Below, piece by piece: positions 1-5,283 of a stretch of DNA of 8,339 bases. Position 1 is the stretch's first letter. Each line of letters begins with the position of its first letter. The position numbers and the translations under genes were made by a program. A model generated the notes under the pieces. It saw only the letters and a program-made list of their open reading frames with translations, was not told the DNA's origin and made no database searches. Source of the DNA: Colimorpha_A sp964630635 (GTDB taxonomy: Bacteria; Bacillota; Clostridia; Oscillospirales; CAG-272); assembly GCA_964630635.1 (NCBI GenBank), contig CAZVVM010000079.1:1-8339 (forward strand), in the 5' to 3' direction.

Positions 1-347
1 GCCTTTACTGCGTCATCAATATATGCGCACACGCCCCGAAAGTTTGAGTTTATTTGACCGTTCGTGAACCGTATTATTTTCAGACCGTAGTTTTCAAGAA
101 TTTCTGTGCGATATTCATCTTTATGTTTGCCGTCTTCTGTATAATGCTGTGAGCCGTCGATCTCTATAATAAGCTTTGCCTTGTGACAATAAAAGTCTGC
201 AATAAAATTATCTATCGCTTTTTGCCGTTGAAACCCAATTTCATGCTTTGACAGAAAATCGTACCATAAATGCTTCTCTTCGCGAGTGGCGTTTTTTCGC
301 AGGTTTTTAGCAAGAGCAATATTCTTTTTGTTATAATCAAGAGACAT
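1..347 (-). CDS. DUF559 / endonuclease-like domain protein (3' end outside window)
   Basis: I translated this by hand: 115 complete codons are open from the ATG at 347-345 and the frame leaves the window without a stop. The protein starts MSLDYNKKNI and continues with ATREEKHLWYDFL, then ADFYCHKAKLIIEIDGSQHY around residues 50-69. This is the pattern of the DUF559 family, which belongs to the PD-(D/E)XK/Vsr-like nuclease fold. D51 and E62/D64 are candidate metal ligands. The start is supported by a perfect GGAGGT site (353-358) five bases upstream. It begins 21 bp after the malQ stop, so it is probably co-transcribed. Its GC is about 38% by hand count, well below its neighbour, which hints at a separate origin. 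The cellular role of DUF559 proteins is poorly defined; DNA cleavage or repair is a fold-based inference only. Confidence 0.88.
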   Translation of the reverse strand, partial: MSLDYNKKNIALAKNLRKNATREEKHLWYDFLSKHEIGFQRQKAIDNFIADFYCHKAKLIIEIDGSQHYTEDGKHKDEYRTEILENYGLKIIRFTNGQINSNFRGVCAYIDDAVK

Positions 348-368
348 ATTGCACCTCCAAAGCGAATT

Positions 369-1856
369 TTATCTTCTCTTCGTTTCTCTCGTCAAGGCAG
401 ACACCTTCTCACGGAGCGATTTCGTATCATACCGCGGCGACATTCGCCAGCCCCAGTTACCTGTGGCGGTTGAAGGCATATTCATTCTGCCTTCCTCGTT
501 ATTCAGTCCAAGATAATCCTGCATCTGAACGACGGCGAGGTTTGCCTTGCTCTCAAACGCGAGGCGGATAACGCTGTAAACGTTACTTTCACCCTTGATT
601 TTCTTGCGTTCGCGGTTAAAGAGCTCTCTTGCGTCGCCCGTCAACGCATTCACCCAGCTTCTAACGCAGTCGCTGTCGTGCGACGAGGTATAAACTACGC
701 AGTTTTCGGTCTTATAGTTCCGCGGAATGTACTCGCTGTTTTCGTCGAAAAACGCGAACGGGAGCATTTTCATTCCGGGAAATTCGTTATCGGAGAGAAG
801 CTTTTTGACGTCGTCCGTTATCACTCCGAGGTCCTCTGCGATTATCTTCGCTTTCGGGAATTTCCCATTCACCGCGTCGAAAAGCTCCTGACCGGGCGCA
901 CCGTTCCACCAACCGTTCACCGCAGTTTCCTCGCCGTACGGAATGGTGTAATACCCCGCAAAACCGCGGAAATGGTCGATACGGACTATATCGTAGAGCT
1001 TAAAGGCGCGTCCGATTCGGTCGAGCCACCATTTGAAGCCCTCGTTTTTCATCTTTTCCCAATTATATATGGGATTTCCCCAAAGCTGACCCGTTTCGGA
1101 GAAAGCGTCGGGCGGAACGCCCGCGACGAGGGTTGGGTTATAATTCTCGTCGAGCAGGAACTGGTCTCTCGCCGCCCAGACGTCAGCGCTGTCGTGCGCG
1201 ACGTATATAGGCATATCGCCGATCACCACGATCCCCTTCTTCTTCGCATAAGCGCGGACGTTCTGCCACTGTGAGTCAAACTCAAACTGCACCCAGCGCC
1301 AGAACGCCATTTCGTTCTCGTATTGAGAAGAGCTTTCGCGCGCCTTCTTATAGTCGCGCTCGCTTTCGTCCCAATTCGTCCACGATGCGTAGTTATTCTT
1401 GACCTTGAGCGCCATAAATAGCGCGTAGCTTTCTACCCAATCGAAATTTTTACGCAAAAACGCGCGGTATTCGGCGTTCGGCTTGAAGCGTGAGAACGCC
1501 TTGCGGAGCGCCTTATATCTGTTTTCAAAAAGCCAACCGTAGTTTACCTTTTTATCGTTATTCTTCTGACTCTTAAGCTCCTCTGCCGTCAAAAGCCCCT
1601 TTGACGAAAGCATTTCGAGGTCGATAAAATACGGATTTCCCGCGCCCGACGCGGGTGACTGATAAGGGCTGTCGCCGTACGAGGTCGGATTTAGGGGAAG
1701 CACCTGCCAGCATTTATGTCCCGTTTCGGAAAGGAAGTCAACGAACGAACGCGCTTCGCGTCCGAAAGAGCCGATTCCGTATTTGCTCGGAAGCGAGCTT
1801 ATCGGCATAAGTATGCCTGCCTTGTGCTTAAATCCGAAGTTTTTTAAATTTCCCAT
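369..1856 (-). CDS. malQ: 4-alpha-glucanotransferase (amylomaltase, GH77)
   Basis: MalQ transfers maltodextrin segments between alpha-1,4-glucans in the cytoplasm (EC 2.4.1.25) and serves maltodextrin or glycogen breakdown. The 495-residue product has the usual length for bacterial amylomaltase. Diagnostic motifs in order are AGILMPISSLPSKYGIG (13-29), the substrate-loop GDSPYQSPSA-type segment (61-71), IGDMPIYVAHDSADVW (212-227), RIDHFRG with nucleophile D294 (292-298), AEDLG with acid/base E341 (340-344), HDSD with D394 (393-396), and the C-terminal GRMNMPSTATGNWGWR (456-471). The frame stays open for 34 codons further upstream. I chose the ATG at 1856 because AAGGAG (1866-1871) lies nine bases before it and MGNLKNFGFKHKAGIL fits the family N-terminus. 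It lies downstream of a secreted glycosidase-like lipoprotein, and the DUF559 gene follows after 21 bp. Confidence 0.96.
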   Translation of the reverse strand: MGNLKNFGFKHKAGILMPISSLPSKYGIGSFGREARSFVDFLSETGHKCWQVLPLNPTSYGDSPYQSPASGAGNPYFIDLEMLSSKGLLTAEELKSQKNNDKKVNYGWLFENRYKALRKAFSRFKPNAEYRAFLRKNFDWVESYALFMALKVKNNYASWTNWDESERDYKKARESSSQYENEMAFWRWVQFEFDSQWQNVRAYAKKKGIVVIGDMPIYVAHDSADVWAARDQFLLDENYNPTLVAGVPPDAFSETGQLWGNPIYNWEKMKNEGFKWWLDRIGRAFKLYDIVRIDHFRGFAGYYTIPYGEETAVNGWWNGAPGQELFDAVNGKFPKAKIIAEDLGVITDDVKKLLSDNEFPGMKMLPFAFFDENSEYIPRNYKTENCVVYTSSHDSDCVRSWVNALTGDARELFNRERKKIKGESNVYSVIRLAFESKANLAVVQMQDYLGLNNEEGRMNMPSTATGNWGWRMSPRYDTKSLREKVSALTRETKRR

Positions 1857-1865
1857 TTTGGGATT

Positions 1866-1871
1866 CTCCTT
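1866..1871 (-). promoter_or_regulatory. Shine-Dalgarno site that fixes the malQ start
   Basis: On the minus strand this reads AAGGAG, nine bases before the ATG at 1856. It decides against the longer in-frame start at 1958, which would add 34 residues encoded by intergenic hairpin sequence. Confidence 0.8.
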
Positions 1872-1912
1872 GGGGTTTGAAATTTGCGTAGATTCTTCGC
1901 CACGTTGTTTTA

Positions 1913-1932
1913 CCCTCTCCGGCGGGAGAAGG
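1913..1932 (-). repeat. Imperfect hairpin in the malQ leader
   Basis: An inverted repeat of 8 bp surrounds a 4-base loop: CCCTCTCC at 1913-1920 and GGAGAAGG at 1925-1932. Read as minus-strand RNA, the one imperfect position is a G-U pair; on the plus strand it is a mismatch. This fits a structure in the malQ 5' leader. No T-tract follows, so it is not a standard terminator. Confidence 0.4.
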
Positions 1933-1958
1933 TATAACGGCGTTCTATCTACTCTCAA
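1931..1958 (-). promoter_or_regulatory. Weak candidate promoter for malQ
   Basis: On the minus strand TTGAGA (1953-1958) and TATACC (1931-1936) are 16 bases apart. The -35 box matches consensus at 5 of 6 positions and the -10 box at 4 of 6. It lies between a terminator-like hairpin and malQ, where a promoter would be needed if the hairpin works. The call rests on sequence resemblance only. Confidence 0.25.
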
Positions 1959-1966
1959 ATGTAAAA

Positions 1967-1993
1967 GCGTCGCGGGCGGATCGCTCCGCCCGC
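1967..1993 (-). terminator. Terminator-like hairpin after the lipoprotein gene
   Basis: A perfect 9-bp inverted repeat (GCGGGCGGA 1972-1980, loop TCGC, TCCGCCCGC 1985-1993) begins nine bases after the lipoprotein stop codon. On the minus strand the stem is followed by GACGC and then TTTT, so the T-tract is short and displaced. Termination is plausible but may be leaky, allowing some read-through into malQ. Confidence 0.5.
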
Positions 1994-2001
1994 ACGGTTA
2001 A

Positions 2002-3579
2002 TTATTTGCCGTTCAGCTTTGCTTCGAGAGCTTCAGCGATCTCGATGCGGAGAGATGCAAACTCGTCTGAAGAAACGTCGACCGTTGTGAGCGACTTCGA
2101 GACCTTATTTACTCTCTCGTCGACCCATTCGCGTCCGAACAGCTCCTCTGCCATATAGAGAAGCTCGATATCGTCGATACCGTCACGGATTATCTTAAGA
2201 CGGATCGATCCGACGGGCATCTGCTTCGGAAGTCCCGCACCCGTACCGGTATATATGAGAATTCCGTCTCCGTAGATGCCGTTATTGAAGGTGTCAACGC
2301 TGCCCCACGGATTTCCGCCGTTTCCAAGCATTGAATAGTAAGAGGTATGCCAATAGAGGAAGCCCTCTATATCTCTCTGGTAGAACTGCCAGAAGAGAAC
2401 TCGGCTCGTAAGACCCTCGTCGTCGACCTTTACGTTAAGATAGGGCGCGAGAGGATAGTTACAAACGTAAGCCCAAACCGTCTCGCCCTTTTCCTGAAGC
2501 TCCTTCATTCTCTCGTCGAAGGAGGCATACTTTGACATCTGATAATCGTCATAAATCTGATCCTCGTCCCAGTTTGCGAGCTTCGGGCAGTGGAGATCAA
2601 TATACTTATCCATAAAGTCGATCTGGTCGAGATCGTCCGTTATCTGAAGGTTCGTATAATACGGCACCGTGATTCTTATATCCGGACAAAGCTCGCGAAG
2701 CGATTTACAAAGCTTCTCGAATTTCTCTATGTGTTCAGCCGTATGCGGCTCGTCGATCGGATAGAAATACGCCTTATTTAGCCAAACGTCGTCGGTCTTG
2801 AGCTTGGCGTAGATTTCAAGGAGCTTTTCCTCGTTGATAGTGCCGTCCTCGTTTTTCGGGATCACGACCTCAAACGAAGTCACGCGCGGGTCGGACATAT
2901 ATGCGTTTGCCTCATCGTCGAGAATGTCATAAGGCATACGGTATCCGCTCAAATTGTGTTCGAGAAGCATCTCGTAGTACAAAACACTGGGATCGTTGCC
3001 GACTGCGGTCTGGAACTTATGCCCTTCCGGCATTGCGAAGTTCCATACGTGAACGGTGATCTTAACCTTATTGAGGACGTTGCCCTTTTTGTCGGTAATA
3101 CCAAGCTCATACTCGTAATCGCCTGCGGGGGTATCGGCAGTCGTCGTGAAATCGGCAAGGACAGCCATCGTCTCGTCCTTGTTAAGCTTAAAGCGCTTGC
3201 CGGGACCGAGAAGTGCAGCCGGGTCAGTCCAATACTTGCGGCGATTTTTGAGTATCGGCATAATATGGTAGACGTTACAAGTTATATACTCGTTGTCACC
3301 CGAAAGCACCTTAAAATTGAGAAACTCCGTATCGGCGCTTGAGCGGATCGCGATGTGCGCGCCCTCGCTCTCGTTTTTGGCGAGCGAAACCGTATACTCG
3401 GTTGACGGGTTCGAGGGGGCTTTCATTTCGACGCGGATCTTGTCGTAGCTGTGCTCGGTCCACATTACGATGCTCGGCTCTTTGCCGCCTTCTTTTTCGT
3501 CTTTCTTCGGATCTGCGCAGGAAGCAAAGCACGGAGCAAGCATAAGAAGCGCAAGGCACGCGGTTATGATCTTTTTCAT
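2002..3579 (-). CDS. Secreted lipoprotein with GH123/DUF4091-type catalytic region
   Basis: The 525-residue product starts MKKIITACLALLMLA, a positively charged then hydrophobic signal peptide ending in FASC, so Cys21 is the likely lipidated residue anchoring it outside the membrane. A charged low-complexity linker (22-34) follows. Residues 40-185 look like the beta-sandwich N-domain of the family. The middle carries YFYPIDEPHTAEH (271-283), whose adjacent D276-E277 matches the catalytic Asp-Glu pair of GH123 beta-N-acetylgalactosaminidases. The C-terminus has YWHTSYY (409-415) and GDGILIY...SIRLKIIRDGIDDIELLY (437-475), the DUF4091 signature. Exact substrate is not shown by the sequence; glycan or host/plant amino-sugar hydrolysis is an inference. 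I chose the ATG at 3579 because AAGGAG (3586-3591) precedes it; a TTG at 3597 in the same frame overlaps that site and is unlikely. MalQ downstream suggests a carbohydrate-use neighbourhood. Confidence 0.87.
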   Translation of the reverse strand: MKKIITACLALLMLAPCFASCADPKKDEKEGGKEPSIVMWTEHSYDKIRVEMKAPSNPSTEYTVSLAKNESEGAHIAIRSSADTEFLNFKVLSGDNEYITCNVYHIMPILKNRRKYWTDPAALLGPGKRFKLNKDETMAVLADFTTTADTPAGDYEYELGITDKKGNVLNKVKITVHVWNFAMPEGHKFQTAVGNDPSVLYYEMLLEHNLSGYRMPYDILDDEANAYMSDPRVTSFEVVIPKNEDGTINEEKLLEIYAKLKTDDVWLNKAYFYPIDEPHTAEHIEKFEKLCKSLRELCPDIRITVPYYTNLQITDDLDQIDFMDKYIDLHCPKLANWDEDQIYDDYQMSKYASFDERMKELQEKGETVWAYVCNYPLAPYLNVKVDDEGLTSRVLFWQFYQRDIEGFLYWHTSYYSMLGNGGNPWGSVDTFNNGIYGDGILIYTGTGAGLPKQMPVGSIRLKIIRDGIDDIELLYMAEELFGREWVDERVNKVSKSLTTVDVSSDEFASLRIEIAEALEAKLNGK

Positions 3580-3585
3580 ATTTTT

Positions 3586-3591
3586 CTCCTT
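3586..3591 (-). promoter_or_regulatory. Shine-Dalgarno site that fixes the lipoprotein start
   Basis: Minus-strand AAGGAG stands six bases before ATG 3579. The only longer start in frame is a TTG at 3597 that lies upstream of this site, so the signal-peptide start MKK is preferred. Confidence 0.8.
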
Positions 3592-3600
3592 AAGCAAGTT

Positions 3601-3642
3601 ACAAAAATGCCCCTTGCCGATTATTCATTTCGGTAAGGGGCA
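3601..3642 (-). terminator. Strong hairpin with T-tract directly before the lipoprotein RBS
   Basis: The arms are 3608-3620 and 3630-3642 (13 positions; 12 Watson-Crick pairs, one A-C mismatch in minus-strand RNA) around a 9-base loop. On the minus strand the stem is followed at once by TTTTTGT (3601-3607), the layout of an intrinsic terminator. It ends only about 10 bases before the lipoprotein Shine-Dalgarno site, leaving no room for a separate promoter. It is therefore either the terminator of the upstream efp/CD1247-type transcript with read-through, or a leader attenuator of the lipoprotein gene. On the plus strand the mismatch becomes G-U, but only GGCTTTT follows. Confidence 0.65.
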
Positions 3643-3688
3643 GGCTTTTACGTCTTTGACCAATCCAATACGATCCCGTAAGAGATCC

Positions 3689-3711
3689 CAAACGATGGGA
3701 AGCATCGTTTG
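3689..3711. repeat. Perfect 9-bp inverted repeat in the intergenic region
   Basis: CAAACGATG (3689-3697) and CATCGTTTG (3703-3711) are perfect inverted copies around GGAAG. No T-tract follows on either strand. It could be an operator for a dimeric regulator or an RNA stem in the lipoprotein leader; the sequence does not decide. Apart from this hairpin, the repeat element and the terminator-like hairpin, I see nothing else in the 3580-3894 gap. Confidence 0.5.
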
Positions 3712-3739
3712 ATCCTCGCATCGCTCGGATTTCGACTTC

Positions 3740-3876
3740 GTCCGCCCGCTGTCATTCTGAGCGAAGCGTCGCCATACCCATTCGATTTCGCTTCGCTACA
3801 CTCAGGGCGACGGCGACGCGAAGTCGAACGGCGCAGCCGCGCCGAAGCGTAAGCAAAGGCGGAATCTCGGGCGGAC
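3740..3876. repeat. Structured intergenic repeat element, copy 1
   Basis: This GC-rich element shares its ends and core with the copy at 5172-5283. It starts GTCCGCCCG (3740-3748) and ends with the exact inverted copy CGGGCGGAC (3868-3876). Inside are GTCATTCTGAG (3751-3761) pairing with CTCAGGGCGAC (3801-3811, one mismatch), a perfect 9-bp stem AGCGAAGCG (3760-3768) with CGCTTCGCT (3789-3797), and GCGTCGCC (3766-3773) with GGCGACGC (3812-3819). It lies 18 bp beyond the CD1247-type stop codon. The CTGAGCGAAG-type core resembles dispersed intergenic repeats I have seen in many bacterial genomes; no coding frame is convincing. Confidence 0.75.
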
Positions 3877-3894
3877 TCCGTTCAGGATGACCGA

Positions 3895-4233
3895 TTACTC
3901 TTCGGATTCTTCCTCTTCTTCGTCCTCGTCGCAAAGTATGCAGTCGGTGCAGTCCTCTTCGTCGCAGTCCTCGCAGAAGCAGTAATCGTCGTCATCGTCG
4001 CAGTCGCAGTCGCAATCGTAGTACTCGGTTTCGAGGTCTCCGAGATCGTGGTCAACCTCGTCGATATAGTCCTCGAGGTATTCTGCTACGTCGCCGAGAT
4101 CTGCAATTTCGTTTGCCATTTCGTCGAGAGTTTCAACGATAGCGACAAGGAGCTTGCCCTCGGGCTTGCTCTCGTCGATATTGAGACCCGCCATAAGTCC
4201 CTTAAGATATGCAGTCTTTTCAGTGATGTTCAT
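3895..4233 (-). CDS. CD1247 N-terminal-domain protein with Cys/Asp-rich acidic tail
   Basis: The 112-residue product starts MNITEKTAYLKGLMAGLNID and continues ESKPEGKLLVAIVETLDEMA. I recognise this as the N-terminal domain of clostridial proteins annotated CD1247 N-terminal domain, often encoded beside efp. Residues 1-70 look like a helical, probably coiled-coil, hairpin. Related proteins commonly end in a zinc-ribbon-like segment. Here residues 71-112 are instead almost wholly Cys, Asp and Glu, with nine cysteines at 74, 76, 78, 85, 87, 90, 95, 98 and 101 (CxC, CxCxxC and CxxCxxC spacings), then an acidic end. Metal binding is a reasonable inference, function unknown. GGAGGA (4241-4246) lies seven bases before the ATG. 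The coding DNA of the tail is a GAC/GAT-like simple repeat. It follows efp after 70 bp containing a terminator-like hairpin. Confidence 0.85.
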   Translation of the reverse strand: MNITEKTAYLKGLMAGLNIDESKPEGKLLVAIVETLDEMANEIADLGDVAEYLEDYIDEVDHDLGDLETEYYDCDCDCDDDDDYCFCEDCDEEDCTDCILCDEDEEEEESEE

Positions 4234-4261
4234 TATAAATTCCTCCGTATTCTTTTTTTAC

Positions 4262-4291
4262 AAAAAGCGCCGATAGGAAATCCCATCGGCG
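4262..4291 (-). terminator. Intrinsic terminator after efp, just before the next RBS
   Basis: Minus-strand RNA forms a 10-bp stem from 4282-4291 and 4268-4277 with a 4-base AUUU loop, followed by CTTTTTG. One pair is G-U on the minus strand but A-C on the plus strand, so the structure belongs to minus-strand transcripts. It sits 12 bases after the efp stop codon and ends 15 bases before the Shine-Dalgarno of the CD1247-type gene, so that gene probably depends on read-through or has its expression set by this hairpin. Confidence 0.8.
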
Positions 4292-4303
4292 TTTTAAACT
4301 ATA

Positions 4304-4861
4304 TTATGCGCGCTCGATGTACTCGCCTGTACGGGTATCGATCTTAAGAATATTTCCGATCTCAATGAAGAGCGGAACCTTAACTGTTGCGCCGGTCTCA
4401 AGCGTTGCGGGCTTGGTAGTACCGGTTGCGGTATCGCCCTTGAATCCGGGCTCGGTATCGGTAACCTCGAGCTCAACGAACGTGGGGGGCTCAACGGAGA
4501 ATACGTTACCCTTGTAGGAAAGGATCTTACAAGTCATATTTTCCTTAACGAAACGGAAGTTATCGTCGAGCTTCGCTGCCTCGAGGGGAGTCTGCTCGTA
4601 GGTTTCGGTGTCCATAAAGTAGTAGAGCTCGCCGTCGTTATAAAGGTATTCCATTTCCTTTCTTTCGATGTAAGCGTTCTCGAACTTATCGGTAGGGGAG
4701 AAGGTTCTCTCAATAACCGATCCTGTAATTACGTTCTTGATCTTGGTACGGACGAAAGCGGCGCCTTTTCCGGGCTTAACGTGCTGGAATTCAACTACCT
4801 GCATTACGTTTCCGTCCATGTCGAAGGTAAGACCGTTTCTGAAATCTCCGGCTGTAACCAT
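4304..4861 (-). CDS. efp: Translation elongation factor P
   Basis: EF-P binds the ribosome between P and E sites and relieves stalling at polyproline stretches. The 185-residue length is standard. The N-terminal KOW-like domain carries VKPGKGAAFVRTK, with Lys32 at the tip where other species modify the residue. Two OB-fold domains follow (about 65-125 and 130-185), and the C-terminus VPLFIEIGNILKIDTRTGEY is the family signature. The start at 4861 is supported by GGAGGA (4870-4875) eight bases upstream. A near-consensus promoter lies just before it and a good terminator just after, so it can be an independent transcript. No Lys32-modifying enzyme is encoded in the window. Confidence 0.98.
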   Translation of the reverse strand: MVTAGDFRNGLTFDMDGNVMQVVEFQHVKPGKGAAFVRTKIKNVITGSVIERTFSPTDKFENAYIERKEMEYLYNDGELYYFMDTETYEQTPLEAAKLDDNFRFVKENMTCKILSYKGNVFSVEPPTFVELEVTDTEPGFKGDTATGTTKPATLETGATVKVPLFIEIGNILKIDTRTGEYIERA

Positions 4862-4905
4862 ATTATTATTCCTCCAAATGAATAAACATTATTTTCACGA
4901 ATACT

Positions 4906-4934
4906 ATTGTACCTTATTTTTTATTATTTTGCAA
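4906..4934 (-). promoter_or_regulatory. Sigma-A-type promoter for efp
   Basis: On the minus strand TTGCAA (4929-4934) and TACAAT (4906-4911) are separated by exactly 17 bases of AT-rich DNA. The boxes match consensus at 5 of 6 positions each. Transcription would begin near 4899, giving a leader of about 38 bases with GGAGGA before the efp ATG. Confidence 0.8.
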
Positions 4935-5004
4935 TAGGTTTTTTGACATTTTGGCAAAGAAGTAACGTTTTTTCGTGATTTTTAAGGGGATTTTTCTGTC
5001 GTGA

Positions 5005-5033
5005 TTGACTTTTTTGATTTATTGAGATATAAT
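5005..5033 (+). promoter_or_regulatory. Near-consensus plus-strand promoter with no gene behind it
   Basis: TTGACT (5005-5010) and TATAAT (5028-5033) are separated by exactly 17 bases. The predicted start is near 5040. It points right, away from efp and towards the hairpins at 5059-5139, repeat copy 2, and the 3' end of the oppositely transcribed aroA. No credible plus-strand reading frame follows, so its product would be a structured RNA or an antisense transcript to aroA. Confidence 0.6.
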
Positions 5034-5058
5034 TTTTACGTAATTTTGTGTTTCCGCA

Positions 5059-5096
5059 TTTCTTTGCCCACGCAAAGAAACGCTCGCAAAGAAACG
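5059..5096. repeat. Inverted and direct repeat of a GCAAAGAAA word
   Basis: TTTCTTTGC (5059-5067) and GCAAAGAAA (5072-5080) form a perfect 9-bp hairpin with a CCAC loop. The word GCAAAGAAACG occurs at 5072-5082 and again at 5086-5096, so the left arm could pair with either copy. No T-tract follows. Confidence 0.6.
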
Positions 5097-5117
5097 TGCC
5101 AAGGTGACAACGGGTTT

Positions 5118-5139
5118 GAATTTTGCCTTCGCAAAATTC
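5118..5139. repeat. Perfect 9-bp hairpin with CTTC loop
   Basis: GAATTTTGC (5118-5126) and GCAAAATTC (5131-5139) are exact inverted copies around CTTC. Plus-strand TTTT occurs eight bases after the stem, too far for a typical terminator. It lies between the previous hairpin and repeat copy 2. Confidence 0.6.
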
Positions 5140-5171
5140 TGCACACGTTTTCCCCTTTGGAAACCCCTTTC

Positions 5172-5283
5172 GTCCGCCCGCGTCATTCTGAGCGGAACGC
5201 CGCCAGACCCATTCGACTTCGCTCAGGGTGACGGCGGCGCGCAGTCGAACCGCGAAGCGGCGCCGAAGGCGGAATCTCGGGCG
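5172..5283. repeat. Structured intergenic repeat element, copy 2
   Basis: This is a shorter copy of the element at 3740-3876. Shared ends are TTCGTCCGCCCG (5169-5180) and GGCGGAATCTCGGGCG (up to 5283). GTCATTCTGAGCG (5182-5194) pairs with CGCTCAGGGTGAC (5220-5232) over 13 positions with two G-U pairs on the plus strand. CGCCGCC (5198-5204) pairs with GGCGGCG (5233-5239), and CGC-GAA-GCG (5251-5259) is a small stem. Compensatory changes relative to copy 1 are present in the last two. The right terminal repeat is less exact than in copy 1. It lies about 41 bp beyond the aroA stop codon. Confidence 0.75.

Noticed and set aside
678..1274. Plus-strand frame of 198 codons opposite malQ
   Set aside because: It lies wholly inside malQ in antisense, has no recognisable domain or ribosome site, and the opposite frame has all catalytic motifs of GH77.
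1857..1958. Longer malQ start adding 34 residues
   Set aside because: The extension is encoded by a leader hairpin and includes the Shine-Dalgarno site of the ATG at 1856; the family N-terminus begins at the shorter start.
2956..3342. Plus-strand frame of 128 codons opposite the lipoprotein gene
   Set aside because: It is a shadow frame with no ribosome site or recognisable protein features.
3580..3597. TTG start adding six residues to the lipoprotein
   Set aside because: The AAGGAG site lies downstream of the TTG and correctly spaced for the ATG at 3579.
3656..3684. TTGACC with TAAGAG 17 bases downstream, plus strand, before repeat copy 1
   Set aside because: The -10 box matches consensus at only 3 of 6 positions, so I do not call it a promoter, although its position mirrors the strong one before copy 2.
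3752..3934. Arg-rich minus-strand frame across repeat copy 1
   Set aside because: The translation is GC-rich repeat sequence overlapping the end of the CD1247-type gene; composition alone explains it.
3951..4021. Short tandem-looking repeats as a CRISPR or regulatory array
   Set aside because: They are the codons of the Asp/Cys-rich tail and keep the reading frame; spacing and unit length do not fit an array.
4943..4948. Perfect TTGACA on the plus strand upstream of the orphan promoter
   Set aside because: No acceptable -10 box occurs 16-18 bases downstream.
5001..5231. Plus-strand frame of 76 codons after the orphan promoter
   Set aside because: Its GTG start lies inside the promoter itself, upstream of the predicted transcription start, and it runs through hairpins and repeat DNA with no protein-like features.
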